Below, one piece after another: positions 6,522-14,345 of a stretch of 15,494 nt of DNA (position 1 is its first letter; every line of letters begins with the position of its first letter). The DNA comes from an uncultured Clostridia bacterium. GTDB lineage: Bacteria > Bacillota > Clostridia > HGM11327. The notes beneath the pieces are model-generated. The model saw nothing but the letters and a program-made list of their open reading frames with translations. It did not search any database and was not told where the DNA came from. The DNA is taken from assembly GCA_905210525.1 (NCBI GenBank), contig CAJLXE010000014.1:1-15494 (forward strand), read 5' to 3'. A program made the position numbers and the translations under genes.

Positions 6522-6574
6522 GCCGTTTTTATCCAAATATCTTTCTTTTTGCGCCGCATTTTCCGCCAAACGGC
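6522..6574 (-). terminator. Weak candidate terminator of the recombinase gene
   Basis: GCCGTTT (6522-6528) and AAACGGC (6568-6574) can pair across a 39-nt loop, followed on the minus strand by TTTTATTG. The loop is long for an intrinsic terminator, so the hairpin at 6416-6437 may be the real end of this unit. Confidence 0.3.
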
Positions 6575-6585
6575 AATCTCCGGAT

Positions 6586-8046
6586 TCAGTCGTCAGATTT
6601 TTCTTTTCTCAGTCTGATTTTATTTGTTGCATTAATTCTTATGTCTTCGGAATTATAGGCATAATGCTTGCGCGTTGTATTCACATCCTTATGTCCGAGT
6701 ACGGTTGCCACAAGATAAATATCACCCGTTTCCTGATATAAATTCGTTCCGAACGTACTGCGCAGCTTATGCGGAGTAATATGCTTTAAGGGAGTTACTA
6801 TTCCCGCGTATTTTTTCACAAGTTTCTGGACCGCTCTGTTTGATATTCTTCTGTTTTGTCCGCTCAGAAACAGCGCATTTTCGTCACCCTCCTCAGCCTT
6901 GAGGTTCTTTCTTACCTCCATATAATTGTTGAGAGCTTGTTCAACTTCATCACCGTAATAAACTATATCCTGCTTCTGACCCTTGCGCGTTATAAGAACC
7001 GCACGTTCGGCAGCATCAATATCGTTTATATTTATTCCCGTACACTCGCTGATACGTATGCCCGTACCGAGAAAAAGCGTAAGTATCGCCACATCGCGTG
7101 CAACAAGCGGAGTATTGTAAAGCTTCTGCCGCTTAGTCTGTCCTTCGCCCGATTCCACGGCGTCAAGCAGATTTGCCACCTCCGCCGGGTCAAGCCTTAT
7201 TATCGCACGATCGCGTTTCTTCGGTTTTTCCACAAATTCAACCGGATTTTTTTCAATCAGTTTTTTACGCAGAAAATACCTGTACATCGAGCTTATTGCG
7301 GAAAGCTTTCTTGATTTTGCCTGAATATCGTTATAGCGGTCTATTTCGTTTCCGTCTTCAGTTTCACAAACGTAATCCGTTACATAAAACAAAAAACGTT
7401 CTATTTCTTCCGCAGTAACATTATCGAGCATTTTAACCGTAAAATCGGAAAGCTCGATTCCCGCAAAGGCTTCTGTTTCTGTTTTCAGAAAATTAAAGAA
7501 TATACCGAGATCCCTTGCATAATTGATTCTTGTAAGTTCAGTTGTTTTTTGCGCTATACCTATAAAATAATCCTTGCAGAACGGTGGCAGATTTCCGAGC
7601 AGATTTTCAAATTCATCACGGTTTCCGCGTTTGCTCTGTGCGGCGGCAGATTTCGTTGCGGCTGCATTTTTAGGGATATTTTTAATAATCTGATGCAGGT
7701 TCGCATATGCAATGCGCTTGTTCCCCGACGTGATAAAAAGTGCGTCTTTGTCATCGCCCGAAACCTGTATTGATTTTCTGTACCCTATATATGCTTCAAT
7801 CACCTCTCCCGCCGGGTCTGTGTACTTCACAATGCGTCTGCCGCGTCTTCCGGAAACATTTATTTCGCATTTTTCCGTATTTATATCACCTATATCAAGT
7901 CTGAGGCATTCGCTCGCCGTAATATCCGTGTTTGTCCACAATGCAAGAAGCGCCTCTTTTCTCAACGAAGCGCCCCCTTCACGTAAAGTTTTTTTCGGGC
8001 AGGCATCTTCGGAAATCAATTCACTCTTTATCATATCATCTCTCAT
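6586..8046 (-). CDS. Tyrosine recombinase with extra degenerate catalytic domain
   Basis: A 486-residue site-specific recombinase of the tyrosine (XerC/D, phage integrase) family. The C-terminal catalytic domain is complete: Arg331 (GTGIRISE), Lys355 (TRKGQK), His426-x-x-Arg429 (PHKLR), His452 (LGHKD) and nucleophile Tyr462 (RKHYAY). A SAM-like core-binding domain lies at about 150-260. Unusual: residues about 28-125 form a second, truncated copy of the catalytic domain, alignable with residues 315-413 (shared SEC, DI, YxxxRK, ALF positions), in which Arg I is replaced by Thr43 and the HxxR and Tyr parts are absent. Start: ATG at 8046 has GGGGGA about 7 nt upstream; a GTG at 8061 would add five residues. 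It is alone, without excisionase or cargo, so domesticated Xer-like or remnant integrase are both possible. Confidence 0.9.
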   Translation of the reverse strand: MRDDMIKSELISEDACPKKTLREGGASLRKEALLALWTNTDITASECLRLDIGDINTEKCEINVSGRRGRRIVKYTDPAGEVIEAYIGYRKSIQVSGDDKDALFITSGNKRIAYANLHQIIKNIPKNAAATKSAAAQSKRGNRDEFENLLGNLPPFCKDYFIGIAQKTTELTRINYARDLGIFFNFLKTETEAFAGIELSDFTVKMLDNVTAEEIERFLFYVTDYVCETEDGNEIDRYNDIQAKSRKLSAISSMYRYFLRKKLIEKNPVEFVEKPKKRDRAIIRLDPAEVANLLDAVESGEGQTKRQKLYNTPLVARDVAILTLFLGTGIRISECTGININDIDAAERAVLITRKGQKQDIVYYGDEVEQALNNYMEVRKNLKAEEGDENALFLSGQNRRISNRAVQKLVKKYAGIVTPLKHITPHKLRSTFGTNLYQETGDIYLVATVLGHKDVNTTRKHYAYNSEDIRINATNKIRLRKEKSDD

Positions 8047-8107
8047 AACAGATTCCCCCACCGATAAAATTTTCCCTTTTCCCGTATTGTCCGATACACA
8101 ATCGATG

Positions 8108-8983
8108 TTATCCGCAGTTTCTCATGTAATAAAACAGCACCTGTTGTGCGTATCCCGCATATTTCGGGAAATGTTCTTCGGCAAATTTCTCTATTTTCTT
8201 AACAGGAACCGTCTTTGCATCGTCAATTCCCATATACAGTCCGCATATGACCTTTCTCACCCATACGTCCACCGGAAAGGCTTCCTCCATGCCCACAGAA
8301 AACAGCAGTATGCAATCAGCTACCTTTGCGCCCACGCCATAAAGAGTCATCATATATTTTTTTGCCTCTTTATACGGCAAAGAATACAGTTTGTCAGTAT
8401 CAAATTCTCCCGACGCAAAAGCTTCGGCTGTCTTTTTTATATAAACATCTCTGTATCCCGCGCCGCACGAGTGTATGTCCTCCGTATCCGCACGGCAAAG
8501 CTGTTCCGGTGTTGGAAAAGCATACAGTTCCTCGTCACCGTAATCAAGCCGCGCTCCGAATTTTGCCGAAAGCTTTTCGATTATACCCGATATACGCGGA
8601 ATATTATTGTTTGCGGAGATTATAAACGAAATCGTCGTTTCCCATAAAGGCTGATGCATTATACGTATTCCCGAACAATATTCAAGCGCCTTTGAAACAT
8701 TTTCGTCATACGAAAGAGCGTTTCTTACCGAGGCATAATCTGTATCAAGCGCAAAATAATCCCTCCAGAATCCGTCAAAAGCATCCGAATCGGTATCATG
8801 AAACGTAACAACGTCCTCATTCTGAGAAACATAACATATTTTATCGCCTACAATTCCGCGGAATCCGTCTTTATACGGTTTCCAGCGGAAAGTCTGCCCC
8901 GATTGAAGCGTATCTGCCAGAGAAAACACATCCGACATCTTTACTTTTATATCATTTTTGTATCTGCCGGTCTCATAAAGCAT
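8108..8983 (-). CDS. 8-oxoguanine DNA glycosylase, OGG1 type
   Basis: A 291-residue base-excision repair enzyme of the HhH-GPD superfamily. It removes 8-oxoguanine opposite C and nicks the strand (bifunctional glycosylase/lyase). The N-terminal OGG_N beta domain (about 1-105) holds SGQTFRW; the helix-hairpin-helix is LYGVGAKVADC. Catalytic Lys220 and Asp239 (FPVDVWV) are spaced exactly like Lys249 and Asp268 of human OGG1, which separates it from AlkA-type enzymes. Start: the frame is open to an ATG at 9004; I prefer the ATG at 8983 because GGTGA precedes it, although the spacer is short. It follows the small membrane-protein gene and precedes the recombinase gene by about 60 bp. Confidence 0.92.
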   Translation of the reverse strand: MLYETGRYKNDIKVKMSDVFSLADTLQSGQTFRWKPYKDGFRGIVGDKICYVSQNEDVVTFHDTDSDAFDGFWRDYFALDTDYASVRNALSYDENVSKALEYCSGIRIMHQPLWETTISFIISANNNIPRISGIIEKLSAKFGARLDYGDEELYAFPTPEQLCRADTEDIHSCGAGYRDVYIKKTAEAFASGEFDTDKLYSLPYKEAKKYMMTLYGVGAKVADCILLFSVGMEEAFPVDVWVRKVICGLYMGIDDAKTVPVKKIEKFAEEHFPKYAGYAQQVLFYYMRNCG

Positions 8984-9025
8984 AAAATCACCGTACCCTT
9001 GCATTTATCGGAATATCGCCCGATA

Positions 9026-9220
9026 TTACCGTCTTTTTCTTTTGTTTTTTGACTCCGGCTGCTCTTCTTCTTTCAGATATTTCTTTTTCATCTGAAAAAA
9101 CGTTATAGCGCACGCCGCAAGTACAGAGCCTACTAATGCAACTATAATTATTGCCGTCCAGTTAAAGCCTTTAACGCTTTCCGGTATAAGCATAAGCGAA
9201 TATGTAATTCCGTCAAACAT
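9026..9220 (-). CDS. Small single-helix membrane protein, unknown function
   Basis: A 64-residue protein I do not recognise. It has one strong membrane helix at about residues 21-42 (WTAIIIVALVGSVLAACAIT) followed by a highly charged tail (KKKYLKEEEQPESKNKRKRR), so the C-terminus should be in the cytoplasm. There is no cleavable signal peptide pattern. Its ATG lies 13 bp after the uxaC stop codon, with GAGG overlapping that stop, so translation is probably coupled. The 8-oxoguanine glycosylase gene follows. Length, codon structure and ribosome binding site make it a real gene. Confidence 0.7.
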   Translation of the reverse strand: MFDGITYSLMLIPESVKGFNWTAIIIVALVGSVLAACAITFFQMKKKYLKEEEQPESKNKRKRR

Positions 9221-9233
9221 TGTGAAAATTTCC

Positions 9234-10628
9234 TCACTCCATATATTTTTTTATGTTGCGGTAAGAAATATCTTCAACCATCTTTATAAGCATTTCTTTA
9301 TTGTACGGATATTCGCCGTTTTCCACCCACGTTCCCATAACATTGCAGAGTATTCTTCTGAAATATTCGTGCCGTGTGTAGGAAAGGAAGCTTCTTGAAT
9401 CGGTAAGCATACCTATAAATCCGGACAAAACGCCGATGTTTGCAAGCGTTTTTATCTGGAGCTCCATGCCGTCCCTGTGGTCATTGAACCACCATGCCGA
9501 ACCGAACTGCATTTTCGGTACGCATCCCTTTGACTGGAAATTACCGAGCATAGAACACAAAACGTAATTATCCTTTGGATTGAGCGCATAAAGAACGGTT
9601 TTAGGAAGCATATCGTTTTTATCGAGCGCGTCAAGCAAACGCGAAAGAGGCTCGGCAATATTCGGATCATTTATCGAATCAAAGCCTGCATCCGCGCCTA
9701 TCGATGCAAACATACGTGAATTATTGTTACGCATTACGGATATGTGAAGCTGCATTGCCCAATTTCTCTTTGCGTATTCTTCGCCGAGGAACAGCATCAT
9801 GTGAGTTCTGTAACAATCCGCTTCATATGCGGTTATCTGCTTTCCGTCAAGCTTTCTGTGCAGTATTTCATCCGCAAAATCCTCATCGCACGGTCTGTAC
9901 GGCACCGTATCGACAGACTGGTCTGCGAATCTGCATCCCATTGAATCAAAAAGATCCATTCTCTTAACAAGCATTTGCTTGAGTTCGGCTATATCGGACG
10001 GCACCTTGCCTTCGCAATTTTTTATCTTGTCCATATACGGAATAAACGTATCCTTATGAATGTTGATAAGATTGTCCGTTCTGAATGCGGGAAGAACTTT
10101 TGTCGCAAACGATGCGTCTTTCGCAACAGCTCCGTGATACTCAAGCGTATCGAAAGGATCATCCGTAGTACATATAACCTCAACGTTACTTGCTTTTATG
10201 AGAGAACGCGCACTGAATCCGGGAGACGCTATCTTTTCATTTGCCGCGTCCCATATGTATTTTGCATTCTGAGGACATATTTCTTTATCTATATCAAAAT
10301 AACGTTTCAATTCAAGATACGTCCAGTGAAAAAGCGGATTGCCTATAAGCTGAGGTACAACCTCCGTCCACGCGCGGAATTTATCATAATCATCCGCGTC
10401 GCCTGTTATAAACTTCTCATCCGTACCAAACCACCGCATCGCTCTCCACTTATAGTGGTCTGCGCCGAGCCATACCTGCGTTATATTGTCATACCGTCTG
10501 TCGGAAGCGATTTCCTCAGGACTTAAATGGCAGTGATAGTCTATTATGGGCATTTTTGAAGCATAAGAAAACAGTTCCTCAGCCACTTTGTTGTCAAGCA
10601 TAAAATTGTCATCAAGAAATTTTTTCAC
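9234..10628 (-). CDS. uxaC: Glucuronate/galacturonate isomerase UxaC
   Basis: A 464-residue uronate isomerase (amidohydrolase superfamily) converting D-glucuronate to D-fructuronate and D-galacturonate to D-tagaturonate, the first step of hexuronate breakdown. The metal-site motif HCH (His32, His34) is in IIDYHCHLSPEEIA. The C-terminal signature WWFNDHRDGMELQ ... LTDSRSFLSYTRHEYFRRIL is intact and the length is normal. It begins with GTG at 10628, with GGGAG about 10 nt upstream, and overlaps the end of rqcH by 17 nt, so it is translated from the same message. None of the usual partners (uxuA, uxuB, uxaB, kdgA/K, transporter) is nearby, an odd location for a catabolic gene. Confidence 0.97.
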   Translation of the reverse strand: MKKFLDDNFMLDNKVAEELFSYASKMPIIDYHCHLSPEEIASDRRYDNITQVWLGADHYKWRAMRWFGTDEKFITGDADDYDKFRAWTEVVPQLIGNPLFHWTYLELKRYFDIDKEICPQNAKYIWDAANEKIASPGFSARSLIKASNVEVICTTDDPFDTLEYHGAVAKDASFATKVLPAFRTDNLINIHKDTFIPYMDKIKNCEGKVPSDIAELKQMLVKRMDLFDSMGCRFADQSVDTVPYRPCDEDFADEILHRKLDGKQITAYEADCYRTHMMLFLGEEYAKRNWAMQLHISVMRNNNSRMFASIGADAGFDSINDPNIAEPLSRLLDALDKNDMLPKTVLYALNPKDNYVLCSMLGNFQSKGCVPKMQFGSAWWFNDHRDGMELQIKTLANIGVLSGFIGMLTDSRSFLSYTRHEYFRRILCNVMGTWVENGEYPYNKEMLIKMVEDISYRNIKKYME

Positions 10629-12330
10629 CTTTGTTTTCTCCCTTTATAATTTTGTTCACAGCTTCCTCTGTGCCGTCAACCGTTACCGTATAATAATTGT
10701 CGTATATAACATATCCGGGTTTTGCTCCGCCGGGTTTATGAACATACTTTCTGAAGCAATAATCCACCGGAATTTTCGTAGCGCCTCTTGCGCTGCTGTT
10801 GTACGCCGCAAGAACTGCAGCCTCTATAATGCAGTTTTCGGGCATTTCTCCGTTACATTTCAGTATGACATGGGATGCCGCTATATTTTTTGCATGAAGC
10901 CATATATCAGAATCCTCAGCCATTCTGTGGGTAAGATATTCGTTTTGTCTGTTGTTTCTTCCTACATATACGTCTCTGCCCGCGCTCGTTGTAAAATGTG
11001 CCGGAGAAGTTGCGGAAGGCTTATCGTTTGCACGTTTTTTTGCCTTTGAAGTATGCTTTATATACCCGAGCTTTGTAAGCTCCGCGGTTATCTCGTCTAT
11101 TTCGCGTATATCCGTACAAAATTCCGTATTGTAAAGCTGGTTTTTAAGGTACTCCGCTTCGACGCGCGTTTCTTCGAGCTGTTTTGTTATTTCGGCAAAA
11201 GCATTTTTGCCCTTTGTATAACGCTTATAATACCGCTGTATATTTTCCGACGGAGTAAGCTCCTTTTTCAGCGGAATATCCATATCGGCGTAGTCCTCGG
11301 AATAATAATTCCGCACCGTAACCTTATCCATTCCCTTTGAAAGCAAATATATATTTGCCGTAAGAAGTTCCCCGTACAAGCGGTTTTTATCGTTATCCTT
11401 TACGGCTTCAAGCTCCTTTTCAAGAATCGCCGTCTTTTTTTCGGCACGGGCAATGCCGTTACGCAATATTTTCATTATATTTGCGGCATACTGTCTGAGT
11501 TTATTCTGAAGATCCCTTGAAGCGTAAAAGTTATCCAGCAGTTCGCTCGGAGACTGCCACTCTGTAAACTCCGAATCAATGCTCTCATATTTATACGGGA
11601 GCATATCAAGTTTGCCCTTTGCGTTTACATATGTAACGGGCTTGGACGATTTTATCCTTTCAAAAAAAGATTTCAGCGGATTGCCTCCGGTTTTGAGTGC
11701 GCAAAGCATCAATTCTTTTCCGGTAGGTATTGAAATTCCGCAGAAATTATCGCAATAAAAATTTTCCGTTTCGGCGTCCGAATACAGCGGAACGGTTTCC
11801 TCCGTACACAATCGCGGATCACGCTTATCGGACTGCGGCGGTTTTTCGTACATAAGCCCCGGAAACAGCTCTCGTACCGAGCTCATATCCGAGCTTACGC
11901 GCCTTATGCAGTCAAATATTCTGCCGTCCGCGTCGGTAAGAATTATGTTGCTGTATTTGCCCATCATTTCTATTATGAGCTTTTTGTGCGTTATATCCTG
12001 AAGATCATTTTTTGTCTGAATTGTTATTTCGGCTATTCTGTCAAAGTCGGGCTGACTTATATCAACTATTCTTCCGCCCGTTATATGCTTTCTGAGCAGC
12101 ATACAGAACGGCGGCGGCACTTCCGGATTTTTCTTCGGAAGCTCGGTAAGCTGTATTCTCGGTGCCGACGGCGACGATGACAGCAGCAGTCTTACGCCCT
12201 TGCTGTTTGTATGCAGCTGTAATATTATTTCATCCGTTTCCGGTTGAAGAACCTTTTCTATTCTTGCGCCCATAACGGTATTGCTGAGTTCGTTTATTAC
12301 CGAATCAAGGAAAGCTCCGTCAAACGCCAC
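10612..12330 (-). CDS. rqcH: Rqc2 homolog RqcH (NFACT family)
   Basis: A 572-residue NFACT protein (older annotations: fibronectin-binding protein FbpA). In bacterial ribosome quality control RqcH binds the obstructed 50S subunit and recruits tRNA-Ala to add C-terminal alanine tails. NFACT-N starts MAFDGAFLDSVINEL; Asp97-Arg98 (QPDFDRIA) matches the residues needed for tailing in Bacillus subtilis RqcH. A coiled coil covers about 285-430, and NFACT-R runs 451-552 (GRDVYVGRNNRQNEYLT...DIWLHAK). It begins with GTG at 12330; an in-frame stop just upstream excludes a longer form, and the ribosome binding site is weak. It is immediately downstream of the rnpB terminator and overlaps uxaC at its 3' end. 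Confidence 0.95.
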   Translation of the reverse strand: MAFDGAFLDSVINELSNTVMGARIEKVLQPETDEIILQLHTNSKGVRLLLSSSPSAPRIQLTELPKKNPEVPPPFCMLLRKHITGGRIVDISQPDFDRIAEITIQTKNDLQDITHKKLIIEMMGKYSNIILTDADGRIFDCIRRVSSDMSSVRELFPGLMYEKPPQSDKRDPRLCTEETVPLYSDAETENFYCDNFCGISIPTGKELMLCALKTGGNPLKSFFERIKSSKPVTYVNAKGKLDMLPYKYESIDSEFTEWQSPSELLDNFYASRDLQNKLRQYAANIMKILRNGIARAEKKTAILEKELEAVKDNDKNRLYGELLTANIYLLSKGMDKVTVRNYYSEDYADMDIPLKKELTPSENIQRYYKRYTKGKNAFAEITKQLEETRVEAEYLKNQLYNTEFCTDIREIDEITAELTKLGYIKHTSKAKKRANDKPSATSPAHFTTSAGRDVYVGRNNRQNEYLTHRMAEDSDIWLHAKNIAASHVILKCNGEMPENCIIEAAVLAAYNSSARGATKIPVDYCFRKYVHKPGGAKPGYVIYDNYYTVTVDGTEEAVNKIIKGENKGEKIS

Positions 12331-12375
12331 CTGATTTTACCATGCCTTTCATGTTGATTTTGAATCTGTTCTTAA

Positions 12376-12426
12376 ATTACAAAGCATGAAAAATGTCCGC
12401 AGGCATCTTTCATGCAGTTTTGTAAT
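12376..12426 (-). terminator. Long hairpin after rnpB, likely terminator
   Basis: The stem GCATGAAAAATG (12384-12395) / CATCTTTCATGC (12404-12415) has one mismatch. It is flanked by a second paired block, ATTACAAA (12376-12383) / TTTGTAAT (12419-12426), with a 2-3 nt bulge, giving about 20 bp in all. It lies 9 nt beyond the 3' end of RNase P RNA on the minus strand. The T-tract (TTTG) is short and inside the outer stem, so it may act as a 3' processing or stability structure, or as a leaky terminator allowing rqcH expression. Confidence 0.6.
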
Positions 12427-12434
12427 ATTTATAC

Positions 12435-12778
12435 GGTTTTGAGTCAGACCGATAAGCCGGGTTCTGTCGTGAACGGTCATCTATCCAGGCATACCGTCTC
12501 CGATATGCTCAAGCGGTGTTTAAGACGCGACGGGCAGCCGCATAGTGTCTTGTATACCTTGCTTCGGGTGGGGTTTACAGAGCCGCCTGCGTTACCGCAA
12601 GCGCGGTAAGCTCTTACCTTGCCTTTCCACCATCGCCGGAAAAATCCGGCAGTCTATTTCTGTTGCACTTTCCTTAAAGTCGCCTTCACCGGTAATTAGC
12701 CGGCACCCTTGCCCTGTGAAGCCCGGACTTTCCTCATGTACGTTTCCGTACCCGCGACCGTTTAGTCTGCTCAAAACC
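12435..12778 (-). ncRNA. rnpB: RNase P RNA, bacterial type A
   Basis: The catalytic RNA that removes 5' leaders from pre-tRNA. On the minus strand the conserved 5' block GAGGAAAGTCCGGGCTTC is followed by ACAGGGCAAGGGTGCCGGCT, later AAACCCCACCCGAAGCAAGG, and the 3' block ACAGAACCCGGCTTATCGG. The ends are defined by helix P1: GGTTTTGAG-CAGAC at the 5' end pairs with GTCTG-A-CTCAAAACC at the 3' end, giving about 344 nt. It starts only 7 nt after the stop codon of the zinc-ribbon gene. I see no clear promoter of its own there, so it may be transcribed from within or ahead of that gene and trimmed. Confidence 0.97.
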
Positions 12779-12785
12779 TGTATTT

Positions 12786-13502
12786 TTATTCTGCCGTGTA
12801 AAGAAGCGCTCCGCAGTTTTCGCACTCAACGAATATTTCCGAAGCAGCCTTTTTCTTTACTATATTGGATATGGACATATTGCAGCCTCTGCAGGAATCT
12901 CCCGTGAGTTCAAAGAGAGGCGGTCTATTAAGCTTGGATTCCGCCGACTTATAACGTCTCAGAAGCACTGCGTCAACATTTTTTTCGATTTCCCCCGCCG
13001 ACTTCTTTTCTGCATTTATTTTTACGTCTATTTCCGCAACAAGCTTATCGTATTCCGGTTTAAGTTTGTCGTACGTCTGCTTGCGCTGTGTTATATTCCT
13101 GCCTATTTCAGCCGCCATCTTTGAGGCCTTTTCAAGCTGTTTCTTTATCTTTTCAAGCTCCGCATTTTTCTTCTCGGCACAATGACGCACCGAAGTTATT
13201 CCCGACATCATCTGTTCGATTTCATTCATTGGGGCGTCGTCACCGACTTCCGTAAACTTTTTCTGCACCGAGTCATATTTTTTCAGACACTGCTCATACA
13301 GCTTTTCCAATTCACCGCAATCCCTTTCCATTTTGACAACAACATTTTCCGTTCGTGAATACATATCCTGCATAGAATTGACTTCGGCAATAATTTCCGA
13401 AAGCTGTTTCCTTACGGGCAGCTTTTTCTTTTCGTTCTCGTAGCCTATAATTTTTGTTTCTATTGATTGTATTTTTAGTAGCAGTTCTAATTGTGGATTC
13501 AT
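12786..13502 (-). CDS. Coiled-coil protein with C4 zinc ribbon (CdsZ-like)
   Basis: A 238-residue protein: long antiparallel coiled coil (about residues 5-190, rich in Lys/Glu heptads) followed by a C-terminal zinc ribbon with Cys204-x2-Cys207 and Cys227-x2-Cys230. This is the zf-RING_7 / CdsZ family, related to Helicobacter HP0958 and mycobacterial Rv2229c. Proposed roles are nucleic-acid or protein scaffolding; the function in Firmicutes is unsettled. It sits after the Nif3-like gene, its usual neighbour. The ribosome binding site AAAGG is about 8 nt before the ATG and lies inside a predicted stem (13506-13558). Confidence 0.9.
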   Translation of the reverse strand: MNPQLELLLKIQSIETKIIGYENEKKKLPVRKQLSEIIAEVNSMQDMYSRTENVVVKMERDCGELEKLYEQCLKKYDSVQKKFTEVGDDAPMNEIEQMMSGITSVRHCAEKKNAELEKIKKQLEKASKMAAEIGRNITQRKQTYDKLKPEYDKLVAEIDVKINAEKKSAGEIEKNVDAVLLRRYKSAESKLNRPPLFELTGDSCRGCNMSISNIVKKKAASEIFVECENCGALLYTAE

Positions 13503-13505
13503 ATA

Positions 13506-13558
13506 TTTTACCTTTTGTCACTCCCCAAATGACATCTTTCTTTAGTATTAAGGTAAAA
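13506..13558 (-). promoter_or_regulatory. Stem covering the ribosome binding site of the zinc-ribbon gene
   Basis: In the gap after the Nif3-like gene, a perfect 9-bp helix TTTTACCTT (13506-13514) / AAGGTAAAA (13550-13558) encloses a second helix TGTCA (13516-13520) / TGACA (13530-13534). In the minus-strand RNA the Shine-Dalgarno AAAGG is part of the outer helix, so folding would hide it. This suggests translational control or an RNA processing site; no known riboswitch class is recognised. Confidence 0.4.
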
Positions 13559-13568
13559 AAGCACTGAT

Positions 13569-14345
13569 TCATTTCCAAAACGGTATAAAAGGTGCTAATA
13601 TCACTCTTACATTATATTTTACACCATTTAAATGATTTTGTAAAGTATCTTTTAAAATATTTACCGCCCGCTGTTCCGAAAGCTGATGAGACAGCAGCAT
13701 TACGTCAAGTCCCATCCTTTTTGCGTCCAGCGCGGTATGGTAATTCACCTCTCCTGTAATAAAAATATCTGCTTTATACCTTATTGCCTGTTCAATACAG
13801 CTTCCGCCCGCTCCCGCGCACGAAAATACCGTATTTATAATCTTTGAATCTTCGGCTGTGGTTACAATACCGCCGCCGAATTTTTTCTCAAGCCTTGTCC
13901 TGAGTTCGCCCGCGCTTATTCCGCCGAGCTTTCCAGTTCTTCCGAACCCGCCGCAATTTTCGGCAGGCAAAATATCCGTCATGCCTATATCATGTGCAAG
14001 TACATCGTCACAGCCGCCGTTTGCCTTGTCAAAATTGGTATGCGCACAATAAAGCGCCGTGCCGCACGAAACAAGCCTGTACACAAGCGAGCCTACGGGT
14101 GTTTCCGTCGTTACCGATTTAATCGGCAAAAATATAAGCGGATGATGTGTTATTATAAGATTACAACCGTTTTTTACGGCAAAATCTATCACCGCGCCGT
14201 CAACGTCAAGCGCAACGGTTATTCCCGTTACCTCTTTTTTCGGATCTCCCACAAGCAATCCCGCATTGTCAAAATCCGCCGCCGTATCCTCCGGCGCGAT
14301 TATGTTCATTATGTGTGCTATATCCCTTATTCTGACATCGCCCAT
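13569..14345 (-). CDS. Nif3-like dinuclear metal center protein (DUF34)
   Basis: A 258-residue protein of the Nif3/YbgI/YqfO family, toroid-forming metal proteins. GTP cyclohydrolase I type 2 is a frequent annotation, but the reaction is not settled. Metal ligands are visible: His67-His68 (THHPL), Asp106 (HTNFDKANGG), His220 and Glu224 (LLSHQLSEQR). At 258 residues it lacks the PII-like insert seen in Bacillus YqfO and resembles the short Escherichia coli form. AGGAGG lies 8 nt before the ATG, inside the end of trmK, with a 19-nt overlap; translational coupling is likely. The trmK / nif3 / zinc-ribbon order is common in Firmicutes. Confidence 0.95.
   Translation of the reverse strand: MGDVRIRDIAHIMNIIAPEDTAADFDNAGLLVGDPKKEVTGITVALDVDGAVIDFAVKNGCNLIITHHPLIFLPIKSVTTETPVGSLVYRLVSCGTALYCAHTNFDKANGGCDDVLAHDIGMTDILPAENCGGFGRTGKLGGISAGELRTRLEKKFGGGIVTTAEDSKIINTVFSCAGAGGSCIEQAIRYKADIFITGEVNYHTALDAKRMGLDVMLLSHQLSEQRAVNILKDTLQNHLNGVKYNVRVILAPFIPFWK

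Noticed and set aside
7712..8647. Plus-strand open frame of 311 codons
   Set aside because: It runs antisense across the recombinase and glycosylase genes, whose protein motifs are clear; its translation shows no recognisable domain.
12320..12352. Ten-codon open frame (MKGMVKSGGV) overlapping the rqcH start
   Set aside because: No ribosome binding site and too short to distinguish from chance; a leader-peptide role cannot be supported.
12592..12907. Open frames over 12545-12907
   Set aside because: They lie on RNase P RNA and the start of the zinc-ribbon 3' end; the conserved RNA blocks and P1 helix explain the sequence.
13312..13578. Minus-strand open frame of 88 codons between the Nif3-like and zinc-ribbon genes
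   Set aside because: Mostly overlaps the zinc-ribbon gene in another frame and shows no protein signature; the zinc-ribbon frame has its cysteines and ribosome binding site.
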